A DNA stretch of 64,000 nt from Rhodoblastus acidophilus (lineage in GTDB: Bacteria; Pseudomonadota; Alphaproteobacteria; Rhizobiales; Beijerinckiaceae): contig NZ_FYDG01000001.1 in assembly GCF_900187365.1 (NCBI RefSeq), positions 930,001 to 994,000 of the forward strand, read 5' to 3'. The number at the start of each line of letters is the position of its first letter. Positions within the stretch are counted from its first letter, which is position 1. Positions 19,476-28,668 of this stretch are shown piece after piece. Made by a program: the position numbers and the translations under genes. The notes under the pieces are model-generated. The model searched no databases. It was not told where the DNA came from and was given only the letters and a program-made list of their open reading frames with translations.

Positions 19476-19508
19476 ATCAGGGGCGCGCGAACAGCAGGCA
19501 CATCTAAT

Positions 19509-19524
19509 TGTTTTACAAGAAACA
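19509..19524. promoter_or_regulatory. Near-parS palindrome 2
   Basis: TGTTTTACAAGAAACA matches the ParB consensus at 13 of 16 positions, with the mismatches in the centre rather than the edges. It lies 33 bases from the first near-parS site, so the pair is more notable than either alone. Confidence 0.3.
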
Positions 19525-19762
19525 ATCAGCATCGCCGGCAACGGCGAGACGCCCCTGTTGAGACCACCCCGCTTTCGCAACCTGCAAGCTGTAGCGACGA
19601 AAACACACGGTTTTTTCCAGAATCTTGCACGTTTTTCGCAGGAATTTGGGCCTTTTCGCGCGTTTCGCGCCAATCCGTTTCAACTTCCGGTTGAGTTTTA
19701 CCGAAATCCGCGGCCAAACCGCAAAAACAACAAAACCATAAAAATACCGCGCCCAAAGCAAA

Positions 19763-19787
19763 CGGCCCGAGCGAAAAACTCGGGCCG
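19763..19787 (-). terminator. Terminator of the arylsulfatase gene
   Basis: CGGCCCGAG (19763-19771) pairs perfectly with CTCGGGCCG (19779-19787) around a 7-base loop, 13 bases past the stop codon. On the coding strand the hairpin is followed by TTTGCTTT. Confidence 0.75.
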
Positions 19788-19800
19788 CAGTTCGCACAAA

Positions 19801-21675
19801 CTACTGGCTATCGCCCGCCTTGGTGATGTCCTTGACCCTCTCGGCAAAGGATTTCTTGTCTTTCCCGGCGTGAATGCGGCCCTTGAGCACGTCGTCCCAG
19901 GTGATCAAGGGATAGAGATTGTGCGCCTTGGCCTGCGCTTCAAACTCGGCCTTCAGCTCGGCGAGTTTTTCCGGATTCTTCTTGGCCAGATCGATGCGCT
20001 CGGTGGGGTCGTCGTTCAGGTTATAAAGTTCCCACGCGTTTTCGTCGAAAGCCTCGTTGGCCTTGGCGATGCCGGTAATAAAGCTGCTGGGATAGGCGAG
20101 TCCCGCCTTCCAGCCGTCCTTGTAGATCGCGCGCGACCCGAAGATGTAATAATATTGCTCGTTGTGATGCCAGGCCGCGTTGGCGTTGTCGATCGAATCC
20201 GCGAAGGAGACGCCCTCGACCGGCTGTTGCTTGACGCTGCGGATTTCCTCGGGCGGCTTGACGCCGATCAGGTCGAGCGTGGTCGGCAGAACGTCGATGA
20301 CATGGCTGTATTGCGGACGAATGCCGCCCTTGTCCTTGATGCCCTTCGGCCAGTAAACGATCAGCGGATTATGCGTGCCGCCTTCGGCGTTGGCGTCCTG
20401 CTTCCATTGCTTGAACGGCGTATCGGCGGCCTGCGCCCAGCCGAGCGGGTAATTGCCCTCGACGGCGGCCGGCGTGCCGATTTCGCCGATCTTGCCCAGA
20501 TTATGGGCGATATTGTCCTTCTCCGGCAGCGGCGCCGTCACCAGGGAGCGGTCGATGTCGCCGTTGAGCGTGCCTTCCTTGCTGGCGCCGTTGTCGCCGA
20601 CGGAAATGAAGATCAGCGTGTTGTCGAGCTGGCCGGTTTCCTTCAAATGGTTGACCAGACGGCTGATTTCATAGTCGGTATAGGCGAGATATCCCGCGTA
20701 GACTTCCATGAAGCGTGCGTAAAGCTTCTTTTCTTCGGGCGGCAGCGAGTCCCACGGCTTGATGGCGGGGTTGCGATCCGGCAGGACGGCGTTGGCGGGG
20801 ATCACGCCGAGTTTCTTCTGGCGCTGGAACACTTCCTCGCGATAGGCGTCCCAGCCCGCGTCGAACTTGCCCTTGTACTTGTCGCTCCAGGAGGCGTCGA
20901 CCTGATGCGGCGCATGGGTGGCGCCGGGCGCGTAATACAGGAAGAACGGTTTGTTCGGCGCGACCTTCTTCTGGCGGTCGATGTAAGAAATCGCCTTGTC
21001 CGTAATCTGCGCGGAAAGATGGCGGCCATCGGGGCGGACATGGGCCTGATCCTCGACCAGATCGGGTTTGTATTGATCGGTCTGCGAGCCGAGGAAGCCG
21101 AAGAAATGGTCAAAACCCTTGCCGGTGGGCCAATGGTCGAACGGACCGGCGTCGGTGGCCTCCTCATCGGGGGTCACGCCATATTTGCCGACCGCGAACG
21201 TATTGTAGCCGTTGTCGCGCAGGATTTCGGCGATGGTGCCGGCGGTGGCGGGCAGCCGGCCGTCCCATCCGGGGAAGCCGGCCGACAGCACGGTGTGGCT
21301 GAAGCCGGAAACGTGAACCGAGGCGCTGTTGCGGCCGGTCAGCAGCGCCGAGCGGGTCGGCGCGCAAATCGCAGTGGTGTGGAAATTGGTGTAGCGCAGG
21401 CCGTTGTTGGCCAGGGATTCGAGCGTGGGGGTTTCGACCAGCCCGCCAAACGCGTTTGACGCGCCATAGCCGACATCGTCGAGGAGAATCCAGATCACGT
21501 TCGGCGCGCCGGCGGGCGCCTGCGTCGGCGCCGGCCACCATTCCTTGGAATCCGCGAGCATCCGGCCGACCACGCCCTGATAGGGTTGCGCCGTCTGCGC
21601 CTGAAGCGCGCCGGCCGCGCAGGAGGTCAGCAACGCCGCCAGGGTCGCCGTCTTCAACAGTTTTCTTTGGTTCAT
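19801..21675 (-). CDS. Exported arylsulfatase
   Basis: A 624-residue sulfatase that would hydrolyse sulfate esters outside the cytoplasm, releasing sulfate. Metal-binding Asp66-Asp67 lie in WILLDDVGYG; the modified catalytic cysteine is C104 in ICAPTRSALLTGR (C-x-P-x-R), which needs formylglycine formation by a maturase encoded elsewhere. The N-terminus is a clear export signal, but it can be read two ways: cleavage after ALQA, or a lipobox LTSC (16-19) giving a lipoprotein. The long AT-rich upstream region (21735-21800) probably holds a regulated promoter. The protein may scavenge organic sulfate when sulfur is limiting; with cysG nearby this is suggestive only. Confidence 0.93.
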   Translation of the reverse strand: MNQRKLLKTATLAALLTSCAAGALQAQTAQPYQGVVGRMLADSKEWWPAPTQAPAGAPNVIWILLDDVGYGASNAFGGLVETPTLESLANNGLRYTNFHTTAICAPTRSALLTGRNSASVHVSGFSHTVLSAGFPGWDGRLPATAGTIAEILRDNGYNTFAVGKYGVTPDEEATDAGPFDHWPTGKGFDHFFGFLGSQTDQYKPDLVEDQAHVRPDGRHLSAQITDKAISYIDRQKKVAPNKPFFLYYAPGATHAPHQVDASWSDKYKGKFDAGWDAYREEVFQRQKKLGVIPANAVLPDRNPAIKPWDSLPPEEKKLYARFMEVYAGYLAYTDYEISRLVNHLKETGQLDNTLIFISVGDNGASKEGTLNGDIDRSLVTAPLPEKDNIAHNLGKIGEIGTPAAVEGNYPLGWAQAADTPFKQWKQDANAEGGTHNPLIVYWPKGIKDKGGIRPQYSHVIDVLPTTLDLIGVKPPEEIRSVKQQPVEGVSFADSIDNANAAWHHNEQYYYIFGSRAIYKDGWKAGLAYPSSFITGIAKANEAFDENAWELYNLNDDPTERIDLAKKNPEKLAELKAEFEAQAKAHNLYPLITWDDVLKGRIHAGKDKKSFAERVKDITKAGDSQ

Positions 21676-21804
21676 GAAAGCCCTCGTTTGCTCCGCGAAG
21701 GCGCTGGCCGGCGCGCGCCGCCCCGCCTTTCACACACGAGCGTCAGCTTACAGGCATAATCCTACTAAGTCGATCAGTTAAATTAATAGTTAGCGCGAAA
21801 TGGC

Positions 21805-22899
21805 CTACTTGCCCTCGCGCCCGAACGGAAAGCCGAGCTGCTCCATCGCTTTTCCCGGCTCGTCAAATCCCGAAACGGTGACGCCGAGCAGCCGCACGCC
21901 CTTGTCCGACGGAAACAGCGGGGCCAACAGCGCTTCCGCCCGCCGCGACAATTCCGGCGCCGATTCGACCGGCGCGCCTTCCGTATGCGCGCGCGTCACC
22001 TGCTGGAAATCGGCATATTTGACTTTGACGGTCACGGTGCGGCCGAACAGATGCAGCCGCTCGCAGGCCGCGAAAACTTTGGTCACGATGGGCGCGATCT
22101 TCTCGCGCATGGCCTCCGGCGCGAAAATATCCTGCAAGAACGTGTTTTCCGCGCCAATGCTTTTCCGCTCGCGGTTCGGCTTGACCGGCCGCAAATCCTC
22201 GCCCCGCGCGATGGCCCAATAGAACGCGCCGGCCTTGCCGAAATGATGCGCCAAAAACTCCGGCGTGCAGCTGCGCAGGTCGGCGCCGGTCTCGATCCCC
22301 AACCGCTTCATCTTGTCGGCGGTCGCCGGCCCGACGCCATGGAATTTGCGAACCGGCAGCGCCGCGACGAAACCCGGCCCCTGTTTCGGCGTGATCACGA
22401 ACAGCCCGTTGGGCTTGCGCTGGTCGGAGGCCATTTTGGCCAGAAACTTGTTGTAGGACACGCCCGCCGAAGCGGTCAGCCCGGTCTCGGCGAAAATGGC
22501 GGCGCGGATTTTTTCGGCCGTCTCCGTCGCCGTCTCGCCGTCCTGCAAATAATCGGTCAGGTCGAGATAGGCCTCATCAAGCGACAATGGTTCGATCAAC
22601 GGCGTATGCCGCGCAAAAATCTCGCGAATTTGCAGCGACACCGCGCGGTAAACGTCGAAGCGCGGCGGCATGAAGATCAAATCGGGACATTTGCGCTGCG
22701 CCGTCACCGACGGCAGCGCGGAATGCACGCCAAAGGCGCGGGCCTCGTAACTCGCCGCCGCCACCACGCCGCGCGCCCGGCCATGGCCCACCGCCACCGG
22801 CTTGCCGCGCAAATCCGGATGGTCGCGCTGCTCGACCGACGCAAAAAAGGCGTCCATGTCGATGTGAATAATTTTCCGAATGCGCTCCGGCGCGGTCAT
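21805..22899 (-). CDS. dinB: DNA polymerase IV (Y family)
   Basis: DinB is a low-fidelity polymerase that copies damaged DNA. The 364 residues contain the palm motifs IIHIDMDAFFASVEQ (Asp14, Asp16) and SLDEAYLDLTDYL, the fingers/thumb region with VSYNKFLAKMASDQRKP and the helix-hairpin-helix VRKFHGVGPATADKMKRLG, followed by the little-finger domain. The C-terminus lacks an obvious canonical clamp-binding peptide. The frame is open far upstream, but homology starts at 22899, where the ATG overlaps the stop of the helicase gene (ATGA), so the two are one operon. No LexA box was identified. Confidence 0.95.
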   Translation of the reverse strand: MTAPERIRKIIHIDMDAFFASVEQRDHPDLRGKPVAVGHGRARGVVAAASYEARAFGVHSALPSVTAQRKCPDLIFMPPRFDVYRAVSLQIREIFARHTPLIEPLSLDEAYLDLTDYLQDGETATETAEKIRAAIFAETGLTASAGVSYNKFLAKMASDQRKPNGLFVITPKQGPGFVAALPVRKFHGVGPATADKMKRLGIETGADLRSCTPEFLAHHFGKAGAFYWAIARGEDLRPVKPNRERKSIGAENTFLQDIFAPEAMREKIAPIVTKVFAACERLHLFGRTVTVKVKYADFQQVTRAHTEGAPVESAPELSRRAEALLAPLFPSDKGVRLLGVTVSGFDEPGKAMEQLGFPFGREGK

Positions 22900-24953
22900 T
22901 TCCACATGCCGCGCATCCGCGCGCGCAAGTCCACAGGCGTTTGCAGCGCCGGGCCAGTCTCGTCGGCGCGGACCGCCGGCCAGCCGATCGTGTCGAAACT
23001 CCCCAGCATTTCCGTGGGAATGAACCGGCTGCGCGCGGCGTAAACGTGACGGTCGCCCCGGCTGTGCTGGCCGTGGGTGAAAAACCGCTGCGGCGTGATC
23101 AGCCGCAAATGATCTTTCGCCCGGGTCATGGCGACATAGAGCAGCCGCCGCTCCTCCTCGATCTCCGCCCGCGTTCCCGTGGCGAGATCGGAGGGGATGC
23201 AGCCGTCCACCACATTGAGCACGAACACGCTTTTCCATTCCTGCCCCTTGGCGGAATGGATGGTGGAGAGGATGAGATAATCCTCGTCGCGCAGCGGCGG
23301 GCCGGCCTCCGCGCTGGTGGCGTCGGGCGGGTCGAGCGTGAGTTCGGTGAGGAATTTTTCGCGCGACGGATAGTTGGCGGCGATAACCTCCAATTGCGCG
23401 AGGTCGATTTTTCGCGTGACGGAATCCTCGTGCAGCCGGTCCAGATGCGGCTCATACCAGGTTTTCGCCCGCGCGAGGTCGGACGGCCAGCCCGAGGGCG
23501 CGCGCAAAATCTCCACCAGCCCCCCCCAATGCGCGCCGGTCTTGGCGGGCGCCGGCAGGGCGGCCAGCGCATCGAACGGCGCGGAGTCCGCCGCGATCCT
23601 GTCGAGGATCTTCCGCGCCGCGGCGGGCCCCACGCCCGGCAACAATTGCAGCAGCCGGAAGCCGGAAATGCGGTCGCGCGGGTTTTGCGCGAAACGCAGG
23701 AAGGCCAAAACATCCTTCACATGGGCGCTGTCGAGGAATTTCAGGCCGCCGAATTTCACAAACGGAATGTTGCGGCGGGTCAACTCCACTTCCAGCGGCC
23801 CGGAATGGTGCGCGGCGCGGAACAGCACCGCCTGATCCTTCAGCCGCATCCCGGTTTCGCGCGCCTCCAACACTTTTTCGGCGACGAAATTGGCCTGATC
23901 GGCCTCCTCGCGCACCACCACCAAAGCGGGACGTTCGGCTGATGTCCGCTCGGTCCAAAGGTTTTTGGTGAAACGCTCCTGCGCCCGCGCGATGACGCCG
24001 TTGGCGGCCTCCAGAATCGGCTGCGTCGAGCGGTAATTGCGCTCCAGCGTCACGATCTCGGCGGGCGGCGTGAATTTTGCCGGAAAATCCAGAATGTTGC
24101 GCACTTCGGCGGCGCGAAAGGCGTAGATCGACTGGGCGTCGTCGCCCACCGCCGTCAGCCCGCGCCCATCCGGTTTCAGGCCCAGCAAGATGCTGGCCTG
24201 GAGACGATTGGTGTCCTGGTATTCATCGACCAGCACATGATCGAAGCGCCCGCCCAGCTCCGCCGCCAGCGCGGACTCCTGCATCATTTGCGCCCAGTAC
24301 AGCAACAGATCGTCGTAATCGAGCACGTTCTGCGCCTGCTTGGCCTCGACATAGGCGGCGAACAGCTTTTTCAGCGCGTCGGCCCAGCCCGCGCACCACG
24401 GAAACGCCTTCCCCAAAACCTGGTCCAGCGGCGCCTCGGAATTGACCGCGCGCGAATAAATGGCGAGGCAGGTCCCCTTGCCGGGAAAGCGTTTTTCCGT
24501 CTTGGACAAGCCGAGATCGTGGCGCACGAGATTGAGCAGATCGGCCGAATCCTCGCGGTCGTGAATGGTGAAATCGGGGTCCAGCCCGATCGTCACGGCC
24601 TGTTCGCGCAACAGACGGGCGCCAATGCTGTGAAAGGTGCCGGCCCAGGTCAGGGCGTCGGCCAGCACGTCGGCGCGTCGCCCCAGCGCCTCCTTGCAGA
24701 TGCGCCGCACGCGCTCCCGCATTTCGGTGGACGCCCGGCGCGAAAAGGTCATCAGCAGGATGCGGCGGGGATCGGCGCCCTTGACGATCAGATGCGCCAC
24801 CCGATGCGCCAGCGTGTTGGTCTTGCCTGAACCGGCGCCGGCGATGACCAGCAACGGCCGCTCCGCGCCGAATTCAGCGGCGCGGCGCTGGGCGTCGTTG
24901 AGTTTGGCGAGATAGGGCGCGCCCTCCCGCGCGAGCGAATCGCTGGTCTGCAC
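22896..24953 (-). CDS. UvrD/Rep-family ATP-dependent DNA helicase
   Basis: A superfamily 1A 3'-5' helicase of about 685 residues. Motifs in order: Q-motif LNDAQRRAAE, Walker A VIAGAGSGKT, Walker B VDEYQDTN, motif III GDDAQSIYAFRAA, motif IV LERNYRSTQPI, motif V STIHSAKGQEW and motif VI VAMTRAKDHL. It is shorter than UvrD1 and lacks a long C-terminal tail, so it is probably a second, repair-associated paralog. Start is taken as GTG at 24953 because the 22 residues encoded upstream look like translated intergenic DNA; ATG at 25019 is the alternative. It is coupled to dinB, suggesting a lesion-bypass or replication-restart unit. Confidence 0.92.
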   Translation of the reverse strand: MQTSDSLAREGAPYLAKLNDAQRRAAEFGAERPLLVIAGAGSGKTNTLAHRVAHLIVKGADPRRILLMTFSRRASTEMRERVRRICKEALGRRADVLADALTWAGTFHSIGARLLREQAVTIGLDPDFTIHDREDSADLLNLVRHDLGLSKTEKRFPGKGTCLAIYSRAVNSEAPLDQVLGKAFPWCAGWADALKKLFAAYVEAKQAQNVLDYDDLLLYWAQMMQESALAAELGGRFDHVLVDEYQDTNRLQASILLGLKPDGRGLTAVGDDAQSIYAFRAAEVRNILDFPAKFTPPAEIVTLERNYRSTQPILEAANGVIARAQERFTKNLWTERTSAERPALVVVREEADQANFVAEKVLEARETGMRLKDQAVLFRAAHHSGPLEVELTRRNIPFVKFGGLKFLDSAHVKDVLAFLRFAQNPRDRISGFRLLQLLPGVGPAAARKILDRIAADSAPFDALAALPAPAKTGAHWGGLVEILRAPSGWPSDLARAKTWYEPHLDRLHEDSVTRKIDLAQLEVIAANYPSREKFLTELTLDPPDATSAEAGPPLRDEDYLILSTIHSAKGQEWKSVFVLNVVDGCIPSDLATGTRAEIEEERRLLYVAMTRAKDHLRLITPQRFFTHGQHSRGDRHVYAARSRFIPTEMLGSFDTIGWPAVRADETGPALQTPVDLRARMRGMWK

Positions 24954-25115
24954 GCCTGAACATAAAACGAACACGCGCAGGAACCAAATCGGCGATGAGG
25001 GATCGAAAAAACCGATCAAAAAGCGGCGGCGTTTCTGTTAGCTTTCCCCGGCGGTCGCGCTCATAACACCAGAGTCGGTCCGGCCATATTCGAGCACATT
25101 TTTCATGAGGCAGAA

Positions 25116-25598
25116 ATGAGCAAACACACCACGATCAACATCGGCATCCCCGAAGACGTGCGCAAGAAAATTGCGGCGGGCCTGTCGCATCTTTTGGCGG
25201 ATTCCTACACGCTCTACTTGATGACCCACAATTTTCACTGGAACGTGAAAGGTCCGATGTTCAACACGCTGCATGTGATGTTCATGCAGCAATATACGGA
25301 ACAGTGGAATGCGCTCGACCTGATCGCCGAACGCATCCGCGCTTTGGGCCTGCCGGCGCCGGGCACCTACAAGGAATTCGTCAAGCTCGCCTCGATCAAG
25401 GAGGTCGAGGGCGTGCCGAAGGCCACCGACATGATCCAGCATCTGGTTGAGGCGCAGGAAGCGACCGCCCGCACCGCCCGCGACCTGTTCCCGCTGGTCA
25501 ACGACGCCAACGACCAGCCCTCCGCCGACCTGCTCACCCAGCGCATCGACGTCCACGAAAAAACCGCCTGGATGCTGCGCAGCCTCCTCGAGGAGTGA
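25116..25598 (+). CDS. dps: Dps-family DNA-binding ferritin-like protein
   Basis: Dps forms a 12-subunit cage that oxidises and stores iron with hydrogen peroxide, protecting DNA in starved or stressed cells. The 160 residues show the inter-subunit ferroxidase ligands: His in LMTHNFHWNVKGPMF and Asp/Glu in QWNALDLIAERIRALG. The N-terminal tail is short, with a few lysines. A GAGGCAGA precedes the ATG. It has its own terminator and stands in a run of iron/redox genes. Confidence 0.95.
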   Translation: MSKHTTINIGIPEDVRKKIAAGLSHLLADSYTLYLMTHNFHWNVKGPMFNTLHVMFMQQYTEQWNALDLIAERIRALGLPAPGTYKEFVKLASIKEVEGVPKATDMIQHLVEAQEATARTARDLFPLVNDANDQPSADLLTQRIDVHEKTAWMLRSLLEE

Positions 25599-25613
25599 GA
25601 CGACTGGCAAATT

Positions 25614-25639
25614 GTTCCCCCGGTTCCGGCCGGGGGAAC
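25614..25639 (+). terminator. Terminator after dps
   Basis: A 10-bp perfect stem, GTTCCCCCGG (25614-25623) with CCGGGGGAAC (25630-25639), and a 6-base loop are followed by TTTCAAT. It lies 15 bases after the dps stop. Confidence 0.75.
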
Positions 25640-25811
25640 TTTCAATCGCCCATTTTGTTGAATGTTTTGTCGAACTCGGCGGCGAGCGAGCCGAAACCAC
25701 GCGATCACATTCAAAACTCTGTCATGAACATACTGCATGATATATTGTGGAATATAGTAGACGGCGTAGAGCTCGCATGATTTTTCCCGCGAAACTTCGG
25801 GAGTCCGTCAC

Positions 25812-26219
25812 ATGCAGACCATCACCTTTTATGTAAAACCGCGCGAAGCCGCCGATATTCGCTGTCAGCAGGCCCTTGCCGACCATGGCTATGCGCTGGA
25901 AATCCGCGATATCGCCGCGGAAACCTGGACGCCGGCGCTGCTGCGTCCCTATTTCGGCAACAAGCCGGTGGCGGAATGGTTCGACCCTCAGGCGCCGCGC
26001 GTGCTGTCGGGCGCCGTCAACCCCGGCGCCATGCACGCGCAAGGCGCGCTGGTGGCCATGAGCGCCGATCACGACCTGATCCGCACCCCCCTGGTCAAGC
26101 TGGACGGACGCTGCGGCGCGGGTTTGACCGATGCGGAATGGCCCGATTTCCTGGCCGGCAAGACCGCGCCGGCCGCGCATCCCGGCGCCATGTCGGAATT
26201 CTGGATGCACGACGACTGA
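25812..26219 (+). CDS. ArsC/Spx-like thioredoxin-fold protein (nitrogenase-associated type)
   Basis: The 135 residues have the ArsC/Spx fold: strand ITFYVKP, a single N-terminal cysteine in RCQQALADHGY, the EIRDIAAETWTPALLRPYFG segment where ArsC has its EYLK region, and the LIRTPLVKLDGRCGAG motif where ArsC has LxRRPLV. The short spacing and lack of the CX5R arsenate site argue against real arsenate reduction. Members of this type are often called nitrogenase-associated or NifO-like. Neighbouring dps and ferredoxin-NADP reductase suggest a redox role. A second cysteine lies in GRCGAG. Confidence 0.75.
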   Translation: MQTITFYVKPREAADIRCQQALADHGYALEIRDIAAETWTPALLRPYFGNKPVAEWFDPQAPRVLSGAVNPGAMHAQGALVAMSADHDLIRTPLVKLDGRCGAGLTDAEWPDFLAGKTAPAAHPGAMSEFWMHDD

Positions 26220-26257
26220 ACCCCGACGCGCCGCCAGGGCGACGCGTCGGGCGCGCG

Positions 26258-27079
26258 TCAGCTTTCGGCGAACGCCTTTTCGATCACATAAGAGGCCGGG
26301 TCGCCGCCCGACCCCTCGCGGAAGCCGCGCGCTTCGAGCATCTGCACGAGGTCGCGCAACAGGCCGGGATTGCCGCAGATCATCACGCGGTCGTCGTCGG
26401 GATTGAGCGCGGGCTGGCCCAGATCGGCGAACAGCTTGCCCGATTCGATCAGGTCGGTGCATCGGCCCTGATAGTGGTAAGGCTCGCGCGTCACCGTCGG
26501 ATAATGCAGCAATTTCTCCTGCACGATCTCGCCGAAGAATTCGTTGTTGCGGGCGGCCTCGACAATATCGAGGCCATATTTCAACTCGGCGACCTCACGG
26601 CAGCCATGGATCAGGATCAGGTGGTCGTAGAGGTCGTAAACCTCGGGATCTTTGATAATGCTGGAAAAAGGCGCGATGCCCGTGCCGGTCGAGAACATGT
26701 AGAGGCGCTTGCCCGGCAACAGGTTCGACTGCACCAGCGTGCCCGTGGGCTTGCGTCCGACCAGAACCTGGTCGCCGACCTTGAGATGAGCCAGATGCGA
26801 GGTCAGCGGCCCATCGGGCACCTTGATCGAGAAAAACTCCAGATCGTCCTCATAATTGGCGCTGGCCATGGAATAGGCGCGCAGCAACGGCTTGCCGTCC
26901 ACTTCCAGGCCCATCATGGCGAACTGGCCGTTGATGAAACGGAAGGCGGAGTCGCGCGTGGTGCGAAAGCGGAACAGACGATCGGTATAGTGCTGCACTT
27001 CCAGCACGGTCTCGCGATTGAAGGCGCCGCCCGCCTTCTTCTTCGGCGCGGCGGCCGCTTCGGCATTGGTCATCGTCAT
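26258..27079 (-). CDS. fpr: Ferredoxin/flavodoxin-NADP reductase
   Basis: An FAD enzyme of 273 residues moving electrons between NADPH and ferredoxin or flavodoxin. The FAD-binding motif is RAYSMASAN, the NADP-binding loop is FSTGTGIAPFSSII, and the C-terminus ends in EKAFAES, the bacterial-type tail close to the flavin. An N-terminal 20-residue Ala/Lys-rich extension precedes the conserved barrel. It points toward the ArsC-like gene, with only 38 bases between the two stop codons. In this group Fpr often supports oxidative-stress defence or nitrogenase electron supply. Confidence 0.95.
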   Translation of the reverse strand: MTMTNAEAAAAPKKKAGGAFNRETVLEVQHYTDRLFRFRTTRDSAFRFINGQFAMMGLEVDGKPLLRAYSMASANYEDDLEFFSIKVPDGPLTSHLAHLKVGDQVLVGRKPTGTLVQSNLLPGKRLYMFSTGTGIAPFSSIIKDPEVYDLYDHLILIHGCREVAELKYGLDIVEAARNNEFFGEIVQEKLLHYPTVTREPYHYQGRCTDLIESGKLFADLGQPALNPDDDRVMICGNPGLLRDLVQMLEARGFREGSGGDPASYVIEKAFAES

Positions 27080-27356
27080 GTCGTCTCCATAACAACGGCG
27101 GTCCGCCGGCGCCCGCCGCGTCCGACCGCGCTAAAGCATTGAACCAAGCCCGGAAATAACCGCAATCACGGTGAGGCGCTTCCGCATCGGCCCGGTCGCC
27201 GGATGAAATGCCGACGAAAAACCTAGACTTTTCACGTATAGCGAGGCGCGCCCGATTGCAAGCCGAACCCGAGCAAAAGTTTGATCTGGGACAAACATAA
27301 CCGGCGCCCAATTTGCTTTCGGTTAAGAAATCCGCCTGCCCCGGCGCTGCGCCCGA

Positions 27357-27656
27357 TCAGCAGCCCTTGCGGGCCTCCCACATCTGAAGCTCGTCGACGC
27401 GGTCCTTTTCCCAGCCGCCCAACTGGCCATAGGGCGGGAAGCAGCCCTCGCCGAACACGGCGATGGCTCGCGCGCTTTTGAAGCAATAGCCGTTGCGCGC
27501 ATAGATCTTGTTGCGCGCATGCCAGAGTTCGCCGCAGGACATATAGGCGGGGTCCGGCGCCTGGGCCAAGGCGGCCGAGGGCGCGACCATCGCGGGCGAA
27601 GCCGCCAGCGCCGCCACAAGAACACAATGACGGACCGTTCCCATCACGCCCTCCAT
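27357..27656 (-). CDS. Small exported YARHG-domain protein
   Basis: A 99-residue protein with a signal peptide (hydrophobic stretch ending APSAALAQ) followed by a single YARHG domain: CGELWHARNKIYARNGYCF with FGEGCFPPYGQL. The domain is named for its conserved Tyr-Ala-Arg-His-Gly (here YARNG) and is thought to act in the periplasm on the cell envelope; its function is not established. A second ATG four codons in is an equally good start. Four cysteines in the mature part could form disulfides. Confidence 0.8.
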   Translation of the reverse strand: MEGVMGTVRHCVLVAALAASPAMVAPSAALAQAPDPAYMSCGELWHARNKIYARNGYCFKSARAIAVFGEGCFPPYGQLGGWEKDRVDELQMWEARKGC

Positions 27657-27753
27657 GCCCCGGAGAGACCGACGCGCGGTCCCGCGCCCAACAGCCTAGC
27701 CCCGGCGCCGCCCGGCGCCTTGTCGCACATCAATTCAGCCGCAAAGGCGCGCC

Positions 27754-28668
27754 CTACAACCAAAGGGCGACCGGCGCCCCCTTCCCGCCGGGGCGCTCGG
27801 CCCATTGCTGGGTGGCGATGGAGTGGAACTGCCCGTCGGCGCCCAACTGTCTCGCGGAAATGTGCAGACGCCGCGCGTTCACATCGAGGTCGATCAGATA
27901 ATAGGCGGCGCGCCGCCTGGGATTGCGGCCGATGGACGAGGCCGAGCCGATGCCCAGCACGGGGATCGGGCCGTCCGGGCCGGCCATCACTTTTCGGGAA
28001 ATGCTGTGGGCGTGGCCGTGCAGCACCAGTTCGGCGCCCTGGCGCGCCAGAACCGTGGCGAAATCGCGGTGGTCCTGGAGGTTGCGGATGGAGCCGCCGC
28101 CGTCCACCGGCGGATGGTGCAGCAGCACGACGCGCATGTCGTCGCGGGTCGCGTCGAGCATCTGCTCCAGCCGCTGCAATTGCGCCGCGCCGAGCTTGCC
28201 GGCGGCGACGAACGGCAGGGTCGGCACGCCCGAGCACAGGCCGATGACGGCGACGCCTTCGCGCCGGCGCAGGAAGGGAAAGCCGGTCCCCGGCGCGTCG
28301 CCGCTGATCCAGGGCCGCCATTCCCGCACCATCAGGCCGACGGACGCGCGCAAATAGGCGTCGTGATTGCCCGGCGCGAGGCTGACCTCGTCGGGTTCGC
28401 CCAGGGTGCGCATCCATTGCGCGGCGAACTGAAATTCCGCGGGAAGGCCGATGTTGCAGACATCGCCGGTCAGGGCGACGTGATCGGGTTTTTGCGCGCG
28501 CAAATCGGCGACCAGCGCCGCCAGCGCGTCCATGTCATGCGCCCGATGCCGCCCGCGCCGCCAGTTGATGTAGCCGGTGGCGCGCTTGCCGAGCAGCTCG
28601 CGCCATTTCGGGCGCGGCAGCGGGCCGATATGCGGGTCGGAAAGATGGGCGAGCCGGAAAAAACTCAT
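27754..28668 (-). CDS. Metallophosphoesterase (calcineurin-like)
   Basis: A 304-residue dinuclear-metal phosphoesterase. All motifs are present: LAHLSDPHIG (D-x-H), LTGDVCN (GD), LAPGNHDAYL (GNHD), VLLHHPP and LVLHGHAHS. The compact size and single-domain layout resemble the cyclic-nucleotide or UDP-sugar hydrolase branch, but the substrate cannot be told from sequence alone. The start ATG overlaps the TAA of mbfA by one base, so it is cotranscribed with that iron exporter. Confidence 0.9.
   Translation of the reverse strand: MSFFRLAHLSDPHIGPLPRPKWRELLGKRATGYINWRRGRHRAHDMDALAALVADLRAQKPDHVALTGDVCNIGLPAEFQFAAQWMRTLGEPDEVSLAPGNHDAYLRASVGLMVREWRPWISGDAPGTGFPFLRRREGVAVIGLCSGVPTLPFVAAGKLGAAQLQRLEQMLDATRDDMRVVLLHHPPVDGGGSIRNLQDHRDFATVLARQGAELVLHGHAHSISRKVMAGPDGPIPVLGIGSASSIGRNPRRRAAYYLIDLDVNARRLHISARQLGADGQFHSIATQQWAERPGGKGAPVALWL

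Larger units (their letters stand above)
19384..19800. other. Intergenic region with two ParB-site-like palindromes
   Basis: 417 bases between convergent genes hold no accepted gene. They contain a GC palindrome at 19384-19399, two near-parS palindromes (listed separately) and, at the right end, the terminator of the arylsulfatase. The middle part, 19530-19760, is AT-richer and featureless apart from short A- and T-runs. Confidence 0.5.

Noticed and set aside
19460-19524. Chromosome origin or partition locus
   Set aside because: Although two near-parS sites are present, no parA, parB, dnaA or AT-rich DnaA-box cluster lies nearby, so an origin is not claimed.
19447-21459. Plus-strand open frame of about 670 codons opposite the arylsulfatase
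   Set aside because: The sulfatase frame carries a signal peptide and the C-x-P-x-R motif; the opposite frame has none and starts in intergenic DNA.
25812-26219. True arsenate reductase
   Set aside because: The CX5R catalytic loop and the typical triad of arginines are missing.
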